A DNA stretch of 64,000 nucleotides from Mycogone perniciosa (GCA_025331125.1 JAOALB010000109.1:1-64000), one strand, 5' to 3'. Shown: positions 26,040-39,276, counted from the first letter of the stretch. Translations and numbers: made by a program. The notes: generated by a model from the letters alone, not told the origin.

Positions 26040-29000
26040 TTCCTTAACCCTAAATCACTATTTTAACTTTAAATAGTAGTTTTATTAAAGAGGCATTAAA
26101 AAAGGTCTATAGCTTTCTAGAAAGCTATAAGCTAATAGGTTTTAATAACTTTAATTAATGGAAACAGTCTTTAAATATTATACTAAAGGCTATAGATTAT
26201 TATACATTTATAGAAAATGCTATAATTGCTGATTCCTTATTTAATTTAAAATAGGCCCTATTACTTATACTAATTAAGGATAGCTTAACAGTTATTCCCG
26301 CTATATCTATTACTTGGATTTAAAGCCTAAAAGAAGTATTTTAGCACTATAAAGACTATATAGTTACTTTAATACACTTTAAAGAGATTCCCTTTATAGG
26401 GAATTTCACTTATTAAATTACAGTAATTATAAAGGATCTTTAACTGAATCTAACGTTACTTTTAATAGCTTATTAGTTAAATTAGCTATTTTAAAGGTTA
26501 ATATTAATATACTAAATCAAGTAAATTAATATTTAAATTCTTTAGAAAAGACCTATCTTTAATAGGCTAAGAGAATTAGAGGAACTATTAGATTTAGCAG
26601 AGGTATCGGGTAATTAACTGAAGGTTTTAATATTCAGTTTCTTATAGCAGATATACTAAAAGAGACTAGGAATCTATCTTTTACTGTATATAAGGTTAAT
26701 AAGGCCTTAAGGCCTTTTAAACCCCCTAAAGATCAATTAGTATCTCCTAGATCTAAAGGTCGAAAACTAGCTTCTAACTCCTATAAAAGGAAAGGAAATT
26801 AAAAGAATTAAAACAATAATTAAAAACAAGTTAAAGAGGATTATACTTTTACTAGTATATATAATCTAGCTATTAGAGGGTATAGCTTAATAGAGCTATT
26901 AAAAGATTCTTTTACTAAATCTATTACTAGTTTAAATAGTAATTGAAATCTTTTATAAGCCCTAAACGCTAAAAAAGGGAGAAAGTCTTTAAAATCCCTT
27001 AACTCCCCTAAACTTCCTATTTAGGATAGTCTATTATATAATACTAGATCTATAGTTTATATAGTTAATTCTAGAAAATGGTTTATAGACTATAAACCTA
27101 ATAATAGGGAACTTAGCGTTATTTATATTAAAAGGGGTCCTATTACACTTAAAGGAATAAGTATAGCCACTTTTAATATCTTTAATAAAGATAATTAGTA
27201 TAAAAAGATAATGGTGCTAAATACCTTTTATTGCCTATAGCTAAATATAAACCTTATAAGTAGTTTAAGGCATTATTAAGCTAAAGGATATATATAGTAT
27301 AATACTCTTTTTATAAAAACTATATAGTTAATAAAGCTATTAAATCCCTTAAAATATAGTTTTTTCCTTATAATTAAAGGATATATTACCTTATACAGCT
27401 ATATAAATAGCTATAAAGCTTATAGCTCTATATAGGTTTAAATACCTGCTATTAGTAAGGAAAAGGCTTAGGAATATATTACTATTTCAGAAGCAACAGC
27501 TTCGAAAAACAACTAACTAGATCTAGTCCTAGGCTTATAAAAAAGAATAATCCTAAGGGAAAGGATTTCTTTAAACTCCCTGAAACCCTAGGCTAAGTAG
27601 AGGAAGAGGGGCCTTATATGCCTTTATTGCCTAAGGAAATAAAGGGGAATAAGCTTATAGAGGATACCTTTATAGAGGAAAGGCCCTATATACCTAGGGA
27701 ATCCTCTATTATTAAAGAGCTAAAAGTTATTAAGCTAACTAAATTAAAGGGAGATACTATTATTAATAGTAATTCTAGCTATAAGCTGTTAAAGCTAGCC
27801 CTTTTATAGTATAAAAGACTAGGTTATATTAGTTTAAGTTTATTAAAGCAGACTGCTAAATTAACTATTAGAATTCCTAACTTTAATTTTATTAAAGAGA
27901 TTAAATTCTATTGCCTAGCGTATAATAAAGGAAAAGCTATTAAGAGGCTTAATTTAAAGCTAATTCCTAATCTACTAGCCTCTTTAAATTATTTAAAAGC
28001 TAATACCTTCTCTATAAAGCCAGTGCCTTATAATAAAGCCCTTATTAGTCTTTTAATTATCGATAGAAAATTAAGATATAGGTAGCTATTCCTTTTAAAA
28101 GATTATAATAGACCTACCCTTTTAACTCCTATATAAGGCTTTATAAATAGCCTGAAAACGCAATATAACTAGTATCTTAAGGAATTTCATTATAATAGCG
28201 GAAAGGAAATTAATTAAAAACTTTAGACCTGGTTCTTTTCTTTAGGAATTATATATTCCTATAGCAGCCTTTACATTTACAAATAAAATACTTTAATAAA
28301 ACGCTTTATTAAAGTTTTATTAAATAGGCTATAGGCTACTATTATAACAGCTAACCTGCCACTATATCTTTAGAATTTTATTATTACTGCAGTTCTTAAA
28401 TTAATTAACTATATAGCTGTTACTAATAGGGACTTTACCCTTTATTAAAAATTATATAAAGATCTAGACCTTAATAAGGATTATAAACCTAATCTGCAAA
28501 GATATAGGATTATTGGCTTTTATTGTAAGGTATTTATTCTATAAAAACGAAAGGCTAAAGGCTATAAATTAGCCCTTAAGACTAAAACTAAGAAACTACT
28601 AGTAGTTTTAGGTAGTAATACCTACCTTATCTATATTCTAATTAAATATATAGTCTTTTAATTGTTAACTATAAAGCTATATAAAGATAAGATTCCTAAG
28701 CTTTAAATCTTAAAGCCTACTATAGGTTAGGATAATAAGGAATTAAAGGGAGAAATAAAGCTAGATTTTATAGATTAAATAATTCCTAGCACTTAAGATA
28801 TTAATCCTTTACTCTTTAACCTTATTTTAAAGGGAGTACCCACTACTATTCCCCCTATTCCTATACCAGTTATATAAGACTCTGCAGTTATAGAGGATCC
28901 TATAAATATAGATATATCCTATTTTCTCTATAACAGTGTTAAAAAGCTAGCCTTTCCAGCCACTGCAATACAAGACCTATAAACACTTAAGCAAGTACTT

Positions 29001-30592
29001 TATAATCCTAATAAAATTAAATGGCTAGGAGCGATTTATAGCGAATTTGACTAGCTAATTAAATAATATACCTTTACTTTTATTAAGTATAATAGTATTC
29101 TTAAAGGCAGGAATCTTATTACTAGTCGATTAGTTTTAAAGACTAAGAAAAATTAAAATAATAGAATAGTAAAATTTAAAGCTAGGCTAGTTGTTAAGGG
29201 TTTTTAATAACTAAAAGGAATAGATTTCAATTAAACGTTTGCCTTAACAGCTATTCCTTTTACCTGGCGGCTCTTATTAGCCTTAGCTATTATCTATAAC
29301 TGGGAAATCGAATAAATCGACTTTATTAGTGTATTCCTTAACGGGATACTTAAAGAAACTATCTTCCTTAACTTTCCTAAAGGGTTTAAAGACTATACTA
29401 GTTAAGCTTCCTTTAAGATTAAATCTATTTTTAGAAAGCTGGGTTATAACCCTGATATAAATTAGGTTATTTAGTTATAGAAAGCTCTTTATAGTCTCAA
29501 ATAGTCCCTTAAAGAATGGCAATAGGCCTTATAAGCTTTAGGAAATAAACTAGGATATAATCCTTTAATTTCTAACTCTGCTATTCTCTATAATCTAAAT
29601 AATGGTATTTTTATTGTTACTTATATAGATAACTATCTTTTTATTAAATTAGATAAAAAAGCTATAGCCTAGCTAAAGTTAACTTTTAATAAAGTCTATA
29701 CTATAGAAGATAAAGGCCTTGCCTTTTTCTTTTTAGGTGTTTAGATAGTTAAGGATAAAAAAAGAGGCCTTCTTTAACTTTCCTAGAAATAATATATTAC
29801 TAAAGCTATAGAGTTTTTTAACCTTTAAAACTTTAAATCTATCTAATTACCCCTATAGCCCTATATTCTAGCTAATAAATCTATAACTAAACTAAATAAA
29901 GCTAATACTAAGCTTTTTTAAGCTATTATTAATACTATTATTTACTTAACAATTTATACTCAAGTAAATACTAGCTTTCCAGTCTAATAGCTAACTAAAT
30001 AATTTCAAGGCCTTTATAAAGAGCATTTAAACGCAGCCCGCAACCTATTATAGTATTTAAATAGTACCTAGGATCTAGCTATTCAATATACTAGAAAATC
30101 TAATCCTATACCTATTAGTTATTATAATAGTGATTTTACTAAAGATAAAAAATTAAGCAAATCAACTTATAGCTATATTATTATAGTTGCTAATAGGCTA
30201 ATTAGCTAGAAATTAAAACGGGGCTTAACTATCTATCTTTCTACACTAAAAGCAGAGTTTATAGCTTTTATAGAAGCTACTAGGGAGATTTAGTGGCTTA
30301 TTAGCCTATATAAAGAGGTAGATCGACCAATTATACAGCCAATCTCTCTATTTAACGATAATAAAGGTGCTATTTCTACCTCAAATAACCCTACCCTTCA
30401 TAATCAAATAAAATACACTCTATTGCAGTTTAATTATAGTAAGGAATAGGTTAAAAATAGTGTTATTACAGTTAGCTATCTGGAAACCAGTAAAATAGTT
30501 GCTGACAGGCTTACTAAGCCTCTTCCAGGTCTGAAATTAAAGAATTTTATAAGTCTCTTTAATCTTAAGATTGTACTTAAGGTATATACCTA
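26040..30592 (+). pseudogene. Copia-2 gag-pol
   Basis: One largely collinear frame broken mainly by TAG/TAA. Gag spans about 26.04-26.85 kb. A WFID core near 27.08 kb may be the protease active-site region. Integrase covers about 27.79-28.66 kb: an RLGYISLSLLKQ start, a CLAxNKGK zinc-region half, and DxxSRYRxLFLLKD-like and FHYNSGKE-like catalytic blocks. RT covers about 29.03-29.95 kb: LVVKGFQQLKGIDF, IDFISAFLNG, KALYSLKQS and a YIDNYLF where YVDD would be. RNase H covers about 30.08-30.59 kb and ends in VADRLTKPLPG. The order gag-PR-INT-RT-RH is diagnostic of copia. A 63-codon stretch free of stops (27618-27809) is only a piece of this frame. Confidence 0.88.
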
Positions 30593-30766
30593 AAGTTCTT
30601 ACCCTTTTTATAGTTATTAGCTATTTTATAGTTATTAGCTATCTTTATTATTTTTTAGCTATATTAGCTATCCTTTTTATTTTTATTTTTATTCTAGTTA
30701 CTTTCTTATATCTAAATCCTATATCTACTTTAAAGTTATATAGAATAGTATTTATTCTAGAGGGAG

Positions 30767-31346
30767 TGTTAAAAAGGAGGGCTAAAAAGTAAGGATTTTA
30801 ATGTATTTAAGTAACCTTCCTATTCTGGCTAAACTTGGAATTAGGCCTGACGCTAGGACCAAGTTCCAGAGGAACTTTAGTATAAGTTAGGAAATCTCTG
30901 TTATCTTTAACGATAATAATTAAGCTAGGACCAGCTATCCCGCCTACCCTAGACTTAATACAATAGCTATAATGGCTATTGTAAAAAATCTAACTAAAAT
31001 GGTTTCCTGTTCATATAGCTGTAAGTCGATTTGGCTGATTTCCTATATAAATAAATTTTGCGGAAAATAGGAATAGGGCTATAAACCCAATTCTGCCGCT
31101 ATATTCCTATTATCTAGTCGGAGGACTATTATAGAAGACAAAACTATTGTTTATACAATCACTTTTACACCAGCCGCATATACATTAAATATTCTATAGC
31201 TTCTAGCTATTAAATCGTTTACAATTTAATTATTTATTTATTGTTAAACTAACTAGACTCTTAGTCGTTTCCTTATTACTGCGTTATATGCAGCTTCCTA
31301 GAAGCTGCATATAAATAAGGTTCAGTATAACCTTATAATTTTAACA
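30767..31346 (+). repeat. Copia-2 3' LTR
   Basis: 580-bp partner of 24833-25412, followed at once by the AAAGC duplication and the rest of the Gypsy-B RNase H/integrase region. Confidence 0.93.
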
Positions 31347-31351
31347 AAAGC

Positions 31352-33340
31352 TATAAAGCCTAATACTTTAAATAGAAAAGTAAAAGATAGGCATATAAAA
31401 TTAAACCCCTTTAATAATTAAATTAAAAACAGGTAATACATTATCTTTTTATAAAGTTCTTTTAGCTTTAAAGCTTAAACAATATTTTAAAAAAAAGTTT
31501 TATTAAACATTAAACTGTCTATAAAGGCTGCCTTTATAGCTATAATAATACTAGCAAAAGACAGACTAATTAATAACTTAATTGCAGTAGCGTATAAATA
31601 AAATACTATAGTAAAAGAAATAGTAACTGTACTTTAAAACCTTAATATTTACTAATAACTAAAACAGCTTTACAGAAAACTTTAAATTGCAATAAATAAC
31701 TGCTAAGTAGTAAATAATAGAATTTACTATTAAAAGTAACTCTTTATTCCCTTTAATAATAAGCTTTATATATAAATCCTATTTAGAAATTACTTAAGTA
31801 GCCTAGCTAAATATTTAGGCAGGTTTAAAACTTTAAACTTTATTAGCTAATAGTAGCTATAAATCTTAAAAGATATTAAAGTATTTATATAAGCCTGCAA
31901 ATTATATATTAAAATAAAGGCCTTGCAATCTTTACTATAAAGCTTCCTTTAACTATTACTAGTTTTATTTTACATATAGTTAAATATCTTTATTAATTAT
32001 ATTATACTACTGCCTAAATCCTATTAATATAATATTACTTATAAATATTTATTAATAGTTTACTGCTTTATAAAAATTTATTATTTTATATTTATTACTT
32101 TACTATTAGTAAAAAAGCTAACTAATATATTTGTTAATAGGATTTACTGCCTTTTTAATATACCTAATAATATTATATTAAACTATAGTATATAGTTTAT
32201 ATTAAAATTCTAAGAATAACTTTTAAAGTAATTAAAAGTTATATTAAAATAGTTATTAGCCTTTTACTTTAAAACTAATAGCTAAAGTAAAAGAATTAAT
32301 ATAAATATAAAATAATACCTATAAGCTTTTATTAACTTTTATTAAAATAACTAGGCCTATTAGTTCCTATTAGCCGAATTTACTGTAAATAATATAGTAT
32401 TTAAAACTATTAGTGTATTGCCGTTTTTCGCTAATTATAGTTTTAACCCTTGCCTAAAAATAAAGCCTTTATAGCCTTGCCTGCTAAACCTCTCTGCAGT
32501 AAAGAAAAGAAAGTTCTTTTGCGTTAATGCTATTGCTAAGCGATTTAAATATATTATTATATAGCTAAAAGCCTTTACTAAGGCTTTAAAAAATATAAAG
32601 AAAACGCAAACACGCAAAAGGAGGCATTATTAATTTATACTATTGGGCAGGAAGTCTTTATTAATATAGAAAATATAAAAACTAATTAACTAATAAAGAA
32701 GCTAGATAATAAATAGGCAGGGCTTTATATAATAATAAAGGTATACCTATAAGCTTATACTATTAGCCTGCTAAAAAGTATAAAGATTTTCCTAGTTTTA
32801 TATAACTCCCTCCTATAACTTAAAACAGTTATTTTACTGTATTTTAAGTAAAAGATAATTAATAAAGCTAAGTTAAAGAATATTTAAGGTAAAATACTAG
32901 AAAAAGAAGATAATATAAATAAAGTATAAAAGAAATAAAATTTTAAAGCGCTTTTAGATTATTATAATAATAATAGATTCTATTACTTTATTAAATAAAT
33001 ATACTATACTGCTATATAGTAACCAGTTAAGGATTTATAAAGTTAAAAAAAGGTAATATAAGGCTTTTATAAAAGACACTTAAAAAAGCTAGGCTTACTG
33101 CAATAAACACTAAAAAGAATTATAAAAAAGGAAAAAAAGGAAATAATTAAAAAAAACTAATACCTACAAAGCGCCAATTAAAGACTATACTGCGCTAAAG
33201 CCTATAACTAAACTATATATTATTAACACTAAAAACTATACAATTCGCCCCATTTACCTTTATATTAAAAATATTAAAATAGATTACCTGGAATTTCGAT
33301 TTATATAAGCAATATAGCTATTTAGGGCTGAATAGCGCGA
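31352..33340 (+). pseudogene. Gypsy-B pol: integrase and C-terminal part
   Basis: Continues the Gypsy-B frame after Copia-2, starting in the LSRR-like linker that follows gypsy RNase H. The remainder is the expected place of the HHCC finger and integrase core, but RIP has removed too many residues to mark them with certainty. The coding part ends before the polypurine tract at 33341. A 60-codon open frame on the - strand (32435-32617) is a shadow. Confidence 0.6.
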
Positions 33341-33356
33341 TAAAGAGGGGGGGTAC

Positions 33357-33528
33357 TGTTACAGCACTAACCGTAACGCGATATTAACGCCCTGTTACGT
33401 AAGCCCTAGTTACATGACCAGGCCCTAACGCGTTCCTAGCTATAGCTTTCCATAAAGCCTCAGGGCTTTCTCGCTCTCTACGGCACAACAATAATATTTG
33501 CCCTGACCTACCTTTCCATGCCGTAATA
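33357..33528 (+). repeat. Gypsy-B 3' LTR, almost free of RIP
   Basis: 172 bp, starts TGTTACAGCACT after the polypurine tract and ends GTAATA before the TTACT duplication. It still has many CA, TG and CG steps that are TA or related in the 5' LTR, so it sat at the edge of the mutated block. The last 5 bp (TTACT) plus the LINE tail follow. Confidence 0.88.
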
Positions 33529-33572
33529 TTACTTAGTGGATGTAAATAATAAAACAAACAAACAAACAAACA

Positions 33573-34593
33573 TCTGGTAGGGCTTATAGGAAAGGCTTAT
33601 AGGAGGGGCCTGAAACATGAGTTAAACAGAGCGCCTTTATTCCTTCAACGTTCTAATATACGTTTTACCTTACTTTGCAATTTCCTGATTTCGTTATACT
33701 CCTAATAAAGTTGGCCTTATCTGATTAGGTTTACTTTATGCAAGCTCTTAGGTACGCGCCCTGTCTGTGTTGCTGTCTTAGTTCTTCTCTATTATTGGCC
33801 CCGATCTTTCTCAAAGTCCCAGATAGTATAGCGATTTCCCCTATAGTGAACCCTGGTTATAACGATTACCTTGTATAACAATAGTCTTTCTACACCGATA
33901 GGACCATGGTACACTAGACTTTTCTACCAAGATACAGAGTAACTATTAGTGTAAGATCTTAGTAGCTATAGCGATATATACGCTTTTTTAATAATTCCTC
34001 CTTAAATTTTAATTAATAATATATATAAAGCATCTAGAAGTGGGGTACTTTCCAATAAATACGTACCTGTAGGCTTAAGATATATATATAACGATAGCCT
34101 CGACACTATCGTTAAATTTATATAAGTGTAAGTATTGTTTTAAACGGGGTTTACTGTATTTTATCGTCCTTTAAGTTTGTAATAGCATTCGTTATAATAC
34201 AGTATCACGCAAAAAGTTTCGTTGAATTTTATATAGAGCTGCCTTATAAAAGTTACTGAAACTTTCTTCTCCCTACTATAGCTTAATAGAAGTGCGAAGG
34301 AGTATATATAGACTTTTCCCATTATGCCTAGTGCGGTCTATTACCCAAATTCCCCCCCTGGTGCAGCTTGTATTTTAATAGGGCCAATTTTAGGACAGTA
34401 CTACCAAATTATAGGTGCTGATGGACTGCTGTCGAAAAGGAAAAGATTCAATCAAGCAGGAATTCGAATCGTGAGAGGATGACCATTTGGATGACTTGCA
34501 CATTTATAATGTATTAATCAAGGCTATTTCTTATCTAGCTAATAATTACCCATTCAGCCACTATTACACCAGTCCCATTCTTTATCTATATAT
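33573..34593. other. Low-RIP island: displaced 3' flank of treA
   Basis: About 1 kb of near-normal sequence between the 3' tails of the two LINEs. Its right end carries the last codons of treA (34535-34606), so the island is the old downstream flank of that gene. It was cut off from the gene when the - LINE inserted and was bounded on the left by the + LINE. An imperfect 13-bp tandem (GGCTTATAGGAA, GGCTTATAGGAG) lies at 33582-33607 and a mariner-like MITE at 33844-34156. I see no intact gene in it. Confidence 0.75.
33844..34156. mobile_element. Tc1/mariner-like MITE, 313 bp
   Basis: The left end TAGTGAACCCTGGTTATAAC and the inverted right end CAGTAAACCCCGTTTAAAAC form terminal inverted repeats with a few mismatches, and TA dinucleotides flank both sides (33842-33843, 34157-34158). 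CAGT-type ends plus a TA duplication are typical of Tc1/mariner/pogo elements. It is too short for a transposase, so it would be non-autonomous. An inner 7-bp stem (ACGATAG/CTATCGT) lies near its right end. Confidence 0.6.
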
Positions 34594-34606
34594 CTATAGG
34601 GTCAAG
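34535..34606 (-). pseudogene. treA: Severed C-terminal end of acid trehalase (treA)
   Basis: Read on the - strand from the target duplication, the 24 codons give LDPIDI, a TAG, then IKNGTGVIVAEWVIIS and a TAG stop. This fits the usual fungal acid trehalase C-terminus (QALDP.., NGTG.., VAEW..) and continues the LDPI at 48132-48144 in frame. The single internal TAG is what C-to-T mutation of CAG would give. It is therefore the original 3' end of treA, split from the gene by the - LINE. It is not translated with the gene unless the whole 13.5 kb were removed. Family C-terminus is from memory; the in-frame join and the duplication are seen directly. Confidence 0.85.
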
Positions 34607-37600
34607 TTTATTTGTTTATTTGTTTTATTATTTATATCTATTAAGTAAACTAGTAATATAAATCCTTTATAGGTAATAGGATATTAGGAGCTGGCGGCTT
34701 GCGCTGCTATTTACTAAGTTTCGATTTATAAAGGAAAAAGGGTTAATTTAAGTAATATTAATTTATTTCCGCTAAAAGAGGACTATAAAGGTCCACTTCC
34801 TCTATTAGTTTCTAAAAGGCTTTACTTCCTATAAATCTAAGTAAATAAAAGAAAAGGGTCTTTTTTAAAGGGATATTTAAAAAGAAAGGCTTAATTACTT
34901 TATATTCTATAAAATAGCTTTACCTTTTTAATTTACTGTATTTATAAATAAACTCTTTATTATATTTAAAGTATATATAATATTTTTTTTAATTATTATA
35001 TTTTAATCTTTTTATTAAAAGTTTATAAAAGATAAAGTATAAAAGTTTAAGCTTTAAAGGGGAAATTAAGGCTTTAAGTCTTTACTATTTATCGCCTTTT
35101 AAGGTTTTATTAAATTAATTTTACTCCTTTACCTCTATAACCTTTTTTTAAATTTATCTTTTAATATATATAATTATAGCTTAATTTTATAGTGCAGTAA
35201 AAAAAGCTATACTTTATTTAATTAAATAATTAGTTATTTATTGCCTATAATATTTTTATATTTTAAAACTTATAAAATAATAGTTTTATAAAGTAAAATA
35301 CTTTATATTAATTTTTAAAACTATATATATACTTTTTATATAAATAGTAAAGGTTTATTAAATAGTTTATTAATAATTAATAAATTATTTAAGAAAAAGG
35401 TTATTTAAATTATATAGTCTTCCTTTATATATTTAGCTATTAACGTTATAGCCTTTAAAGCAGCTTATACCTTTATATTATAGACCTTTATATTATTAAA
35501 GCATTTAATATTAATAATCACTTTTACTTTATAATTAATAACTGCTTTTTAACTTATATTCCCTTTTATTTAAAACATATTAAAGTATACTAAAATTAAA
35601 CAAAAGGGGAAAAAGTTAATTTACTATAAGTATTTCTTTATTGCGTTTAATTTACCTATACTTTTTAAATTAAAATTAAAGAAAATATATAAAGACTTTT
35701 TAATAAAAAGGGTAAATTTAATAGTTTTATTAATTAAGGCAGTAGTATATTAAAGTCTAGCTTATAGTAATTAAAGAGGGAGTTTTTTATTAATATATTA
35801 ATTAATTAAGTAGTCTTAATTTAATCCCGCAAATCTTACTATACACTTAAATTAAATTTATATTAAAATAATACTAGCTATAAAGACTTTTAATTTTTTA
35901 TATAAGAGAAAAATACTTATAGTCTTTTAAATTAAAAAAACTGCCTTTACTGCAGTTTTAAAGGCTTTATTTATTTTATTTATTAAACTAAATACTTTTA
36001 TATTTATTTATTTAATAAAGCTAATTTATAAGTATTATTTATACCCTAGCTATTATACTTTTATTTTATATAAAGCAATAAAAAGGATATAGGCCTTTAT
36101 AGCTTATACTATAGCTTTAAAAAGTAAACCTTTTTAAATTTTATTAAATTACTTAAAAAGGTTAAAGACTTTATATACTTTACCTATAAATCTTTCTATA
36201 TATTTCTTAAAAAGAAGCTTTCAATTAATATAAACCTTTAACTATTAAATATCTTTCTTAAGCTAAATTAGTTTTCCTTTTATTATAATGCCTTTTTTAT
36301 AAATTTAGCCTTTTATATAGTAAAAATATAATAGTTTAGCTTTAATATAGTTAAAGGATATTATATTTTTTACTTTTTACTTTAATATTTTATTCAGCGC
36401 CTATTATATAAAAGTAGTTATTTCTTAAATAAACCCCTTTATAATAAATATAGCGATATTATTAATATATTTAAAGTAAAATTATTAATCTTTAAGCTAA
36501 AGAATTAGGCTAAAATAAAGTATTAATATAATAAAAGAAATAAAAGACCTTTATAAAGTACTATACTTAAAGGTAAAGTTTAATAGGTTAATTTTATTTC
36601 TTTTATAAATAAAAGCAGTTTTATTATTTATTAAAAACTTTATTTATTTTATAAACTAAATACGCTAGCTTTATTATTTAAATTATAAAATTAATTTATT
36701 TTTTATAATAATATTAAAGGCTTTAAAGATATTAAAGGTAAATAAAATTATAACGTCTTTTTTATTTAAAGTAATTTTAAAATTATAAGTTAAACAGGCA
36801 ATTAAATCTATAGCCGCTCCTTTAAAAAAGGCTTTAAAATACTATTTTAAAAAGATTTTATATTTAAAGATTAAAAAAGATACCTTTTTAATAAATAGCT
36901 TTTTAAAGCCTTTTCTTATATATAATAGCAGTAAAATAGGCTTAAATGCTTTATAAGTTATATAATTAAATTTATTAAGTTTAAAGATAATAATAACTTT
37001 AATGTTTTTAAAAGGGAGGGGGTAATATTTTAACTTAAAGTAACCCTTAAAAAGGTTTATAATAAACTTTTTGATAATAGGCTATATATAATATAAAAAG
37101 GTAATTAATATATTATTTATATTTAATATAGTATTCTTTACTTTAATTATAGCCTTTTTTGCCCTTTTTTAATAATTATGTTATATTATAATATTTAAAA
37201 GCTTTTTAATATTTAAAGTTTTTAAAAGTTTTAATATTTTTTTAACTCCCTTTTACTGCAGTAAATATTCTTTAAAGAAAGCTGTTTACTTTTTAAAGTT
37301 TAAAATACTTTTACTGCTATTTATTAAAAGGGGGGGGGTTAAAAATAATTTATAGCTTTATACTATTTAACTACCTCTTAAATACTTTTATTTAACTAGC
37401 TTTAATTATAATTTTATTTTAATAGTTATATTTTTTATATTTAATAGTATTATATAGTATTTTCTTTTACTTTAAACTATTTATTAGTTTTAAAAGGCGC
37501 TGTAATATAAGCTAAATAGGCTATTTAATAGGCTTTATTTTATTAAAAGGTATTATATTTATTTTAATATCTTTTTTTGCCTATTAATTATATATATTCC

Positions 37601-39276
37601 GCGAAAAGTCTTTAAAGTATTTATATAGCTGTATTTAAGTCTCTTTTAATTAAATAAATTATATTTACTTTTAAAAAAAAGTTAAGTATATATATATATT
37701 AATTAATTATACTTTTATAAACTTTTAAAAGGGATATATTTCTTTCTTATATTAACTATTAGCCTAATTAAGCTTAAAAATATAGTAATAACTATATAGT
37801 AGTTTAAGCTTATATTTAAGTTTTTTATAATAGTTATTAATATAAAGCAGTTTAAAAAAATGAAGTTAATATACTTTTTAAAATCTATTATAGGGGTATC
37901 TATAAAGGTTATAATTAAGTTATACCTATCTGCCTATTTAGTTAACGTATTACTTATAGTATTTAAATTTTAGCTTAATTACTATATTTAATATAATATA
38001 TTAAAGTCTTTTGCAATAATTAAATTTAAAAGGGGCTAACTTTACTTTTTAAAGGTTTTTATTATAGTATTAAAGGAAGCTTTATCATAAATATTAATAA
38101 TAATATAATTATAGACTTTTATTTAATGAATATAATTGCTTTTTAATTTTAATAGTAAAAGTTATTAATATAATAGATTTAATAATTCTTTAATATATAT
38201 AAAAATATAAGGTTTAGTCTCCTTTTAATTATTAAATAAATTAAAAGTTTAAAAGTTGAAGTAAAATCTTATTTATTTATTAAATAATATATTATTTTAG
38301 TAAATCTATAACTTTAAAATAAATATAATATTAAGCCTATTTTTTAAAATTAATAAAAAGGCTATATTATAATATTACGTTTATTTTTTTATATTAAAAG
38401 ATTTTTAAATTAAAATTATTTTAATAGTTTTAATAAAGTTTATTATTTATAAATTAAACTTATAAAGTTTATTTTTTAAAGGATTCCTTTAAAGCATTAT
38501 CTATAAAGTTATTTAAATTAATAACCTTAACTATAAAGTAGGCTAGTAAGCTTTCTTTTAATAAACTATTAAAAATATTTATTAAATTAATTTTATTTTA
38601 AAAGGGCTTTATTATAAGGGTAAAGGGTATTATTTTACTTAAAGGGAAAGGTCTTTAAATTTAAGCTTTAAAAGCAGTAAAAAATCTAGTTAAAGCAGCT
38701 TAAAAAGCTCCTCTTTTAAATATACTAAAATTAAGCTTAAAGGTAAAAGGGGTAAAGTTCTTTTTTTAAAATTTTTAAATTTTATATTCTTTAATACTTT
38801 TAAGTTATTTTTTAATAATATATATTTTTATATTATTTTTCATAGTTAAATATATATAGCAGTTTAAACTATTAAATTAATAAGGTTTAAAGCAGTTAAT
38901 ATATTAAATAAAGTTATTATAGTTTTTATTTCTATTAATATATTAGAAAGTAAATTTATTATATTTTTTATAGTATATAGTTTTAATATATTTTTAAAGA
39001 TTATAAACATTAACGTATTTATTATATTAAATTACCTATATCTTTTAAATTTAAAGCTTTATTAAAGTTAAGTAGTTAAACAGTTTAATGCCTATTTTAA
39101 TTTTTTTTTTAAAGGAAATAAAATTATAATAGGTATTAATAGTTTTATTAAAAAGAGCTTTATAATAAGATATTAAAGGTTTTTTAAATTTAATGCGTTT
39201 TTAAGCTTTAATTAAAATTAATATATTAATAAAGAAAGTAATTAAAGTATTAATATAATATTTAAAAATACTTTAT

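Larger units (their letters stand above)
24833..31346 (+). mobile_element. Copia-2, youngest and best preserved retrotransposon
   Basis: A full-length Ty1/copia element. Both LTRs are exactly 580 bp (24833-25412 and 30767-31346), each starting TGTTAAAAAGGAGGGC and ending TTTTAACA. A perfect target duplication AAAGC lies at 24828-24832 and 31347-31351. It is inserted in the RNase H end of Gypsy-B, making it the innermost layer of a three-deep nest (LINE, Gypsy-B, Copia-2). It keeps far more CA and TG than its hosts, so it saw fewer RIP cycles, but its gag-pol still has many TAG and TAA stops. Confidence 0.94.
19928..33528 (+). mobile_element. Gypsy-B, Ty3/gypsy element with nested insertions
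   Basis: Two 172-bp LTRs (19928-20099 and 33357-33528) and a perfect target duplication TTACT (19923-19927 and 33529-33533). A polypurine tract at 33341-33353 before the right LTR puts it on the + strand. Without its nested insertions it is about 6.7 kb. RT lies at about 23.49-24.12 kb with a clear fold sequence (a PPHR-like start, KPFSPNEL-like box, FGLCNAPATF-like box and YLDD-type centre), RNase H at about 24.4-24.83 kb, and the post-RNase H linker and integrase continue at 31352. The left half is strongly RIPped while the right LTR is nearly untouched. LTR ends (TGTYAC..GCAC) and the polypurine tract resemble Gypsy-A, so the two are related. Confidence 0.88.
76..33572 (+). mobile_element. 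Tad1-like LINE, + copy, split by three LTR elements
   Basis: A non-LTR retrotransposon that is continuous only after removing Copia-1, Gypsy-A and Gypsy-B with their target duplications; about 5.7 kb remains, close to the - copy at 34607-48131. Translating the + strand and allowing RIP-type stops gives an ORF1 remnant with a proline/C-rich stretch near 9.2-9.35 kb, an AP-endonuclease with a GDFN-like core near 9.95 kb, a reverse transcriptase ending at the Gypsy-A insertion, an RNase H and a 3' end of (CAAA)n at 33551-33572. The 3' (CAAA)n tail and the EN-RT-RNase H order are known for the fungal Tad1 clade. All frames are broken. Its 5' end is cut by the LTR at 1-75, so its target duplication cannot be seen. 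Confidence 0.87.

Noticed and set aside
33384..33569. 61-codon open frame on the - strand
   Set aside because: Lies within the Gypsy-B 3' LTR and LINE tail; open because the LTR escaped RIP.
34440..34560. tRNA-like stretch on the - strand (TTCGAAT loop, GTGGCTGAATGGG box)
   Set aside because: No acceptor or anticodon stem forms, and the GTGGCTGAATGG part is the end of treA (VAEW).
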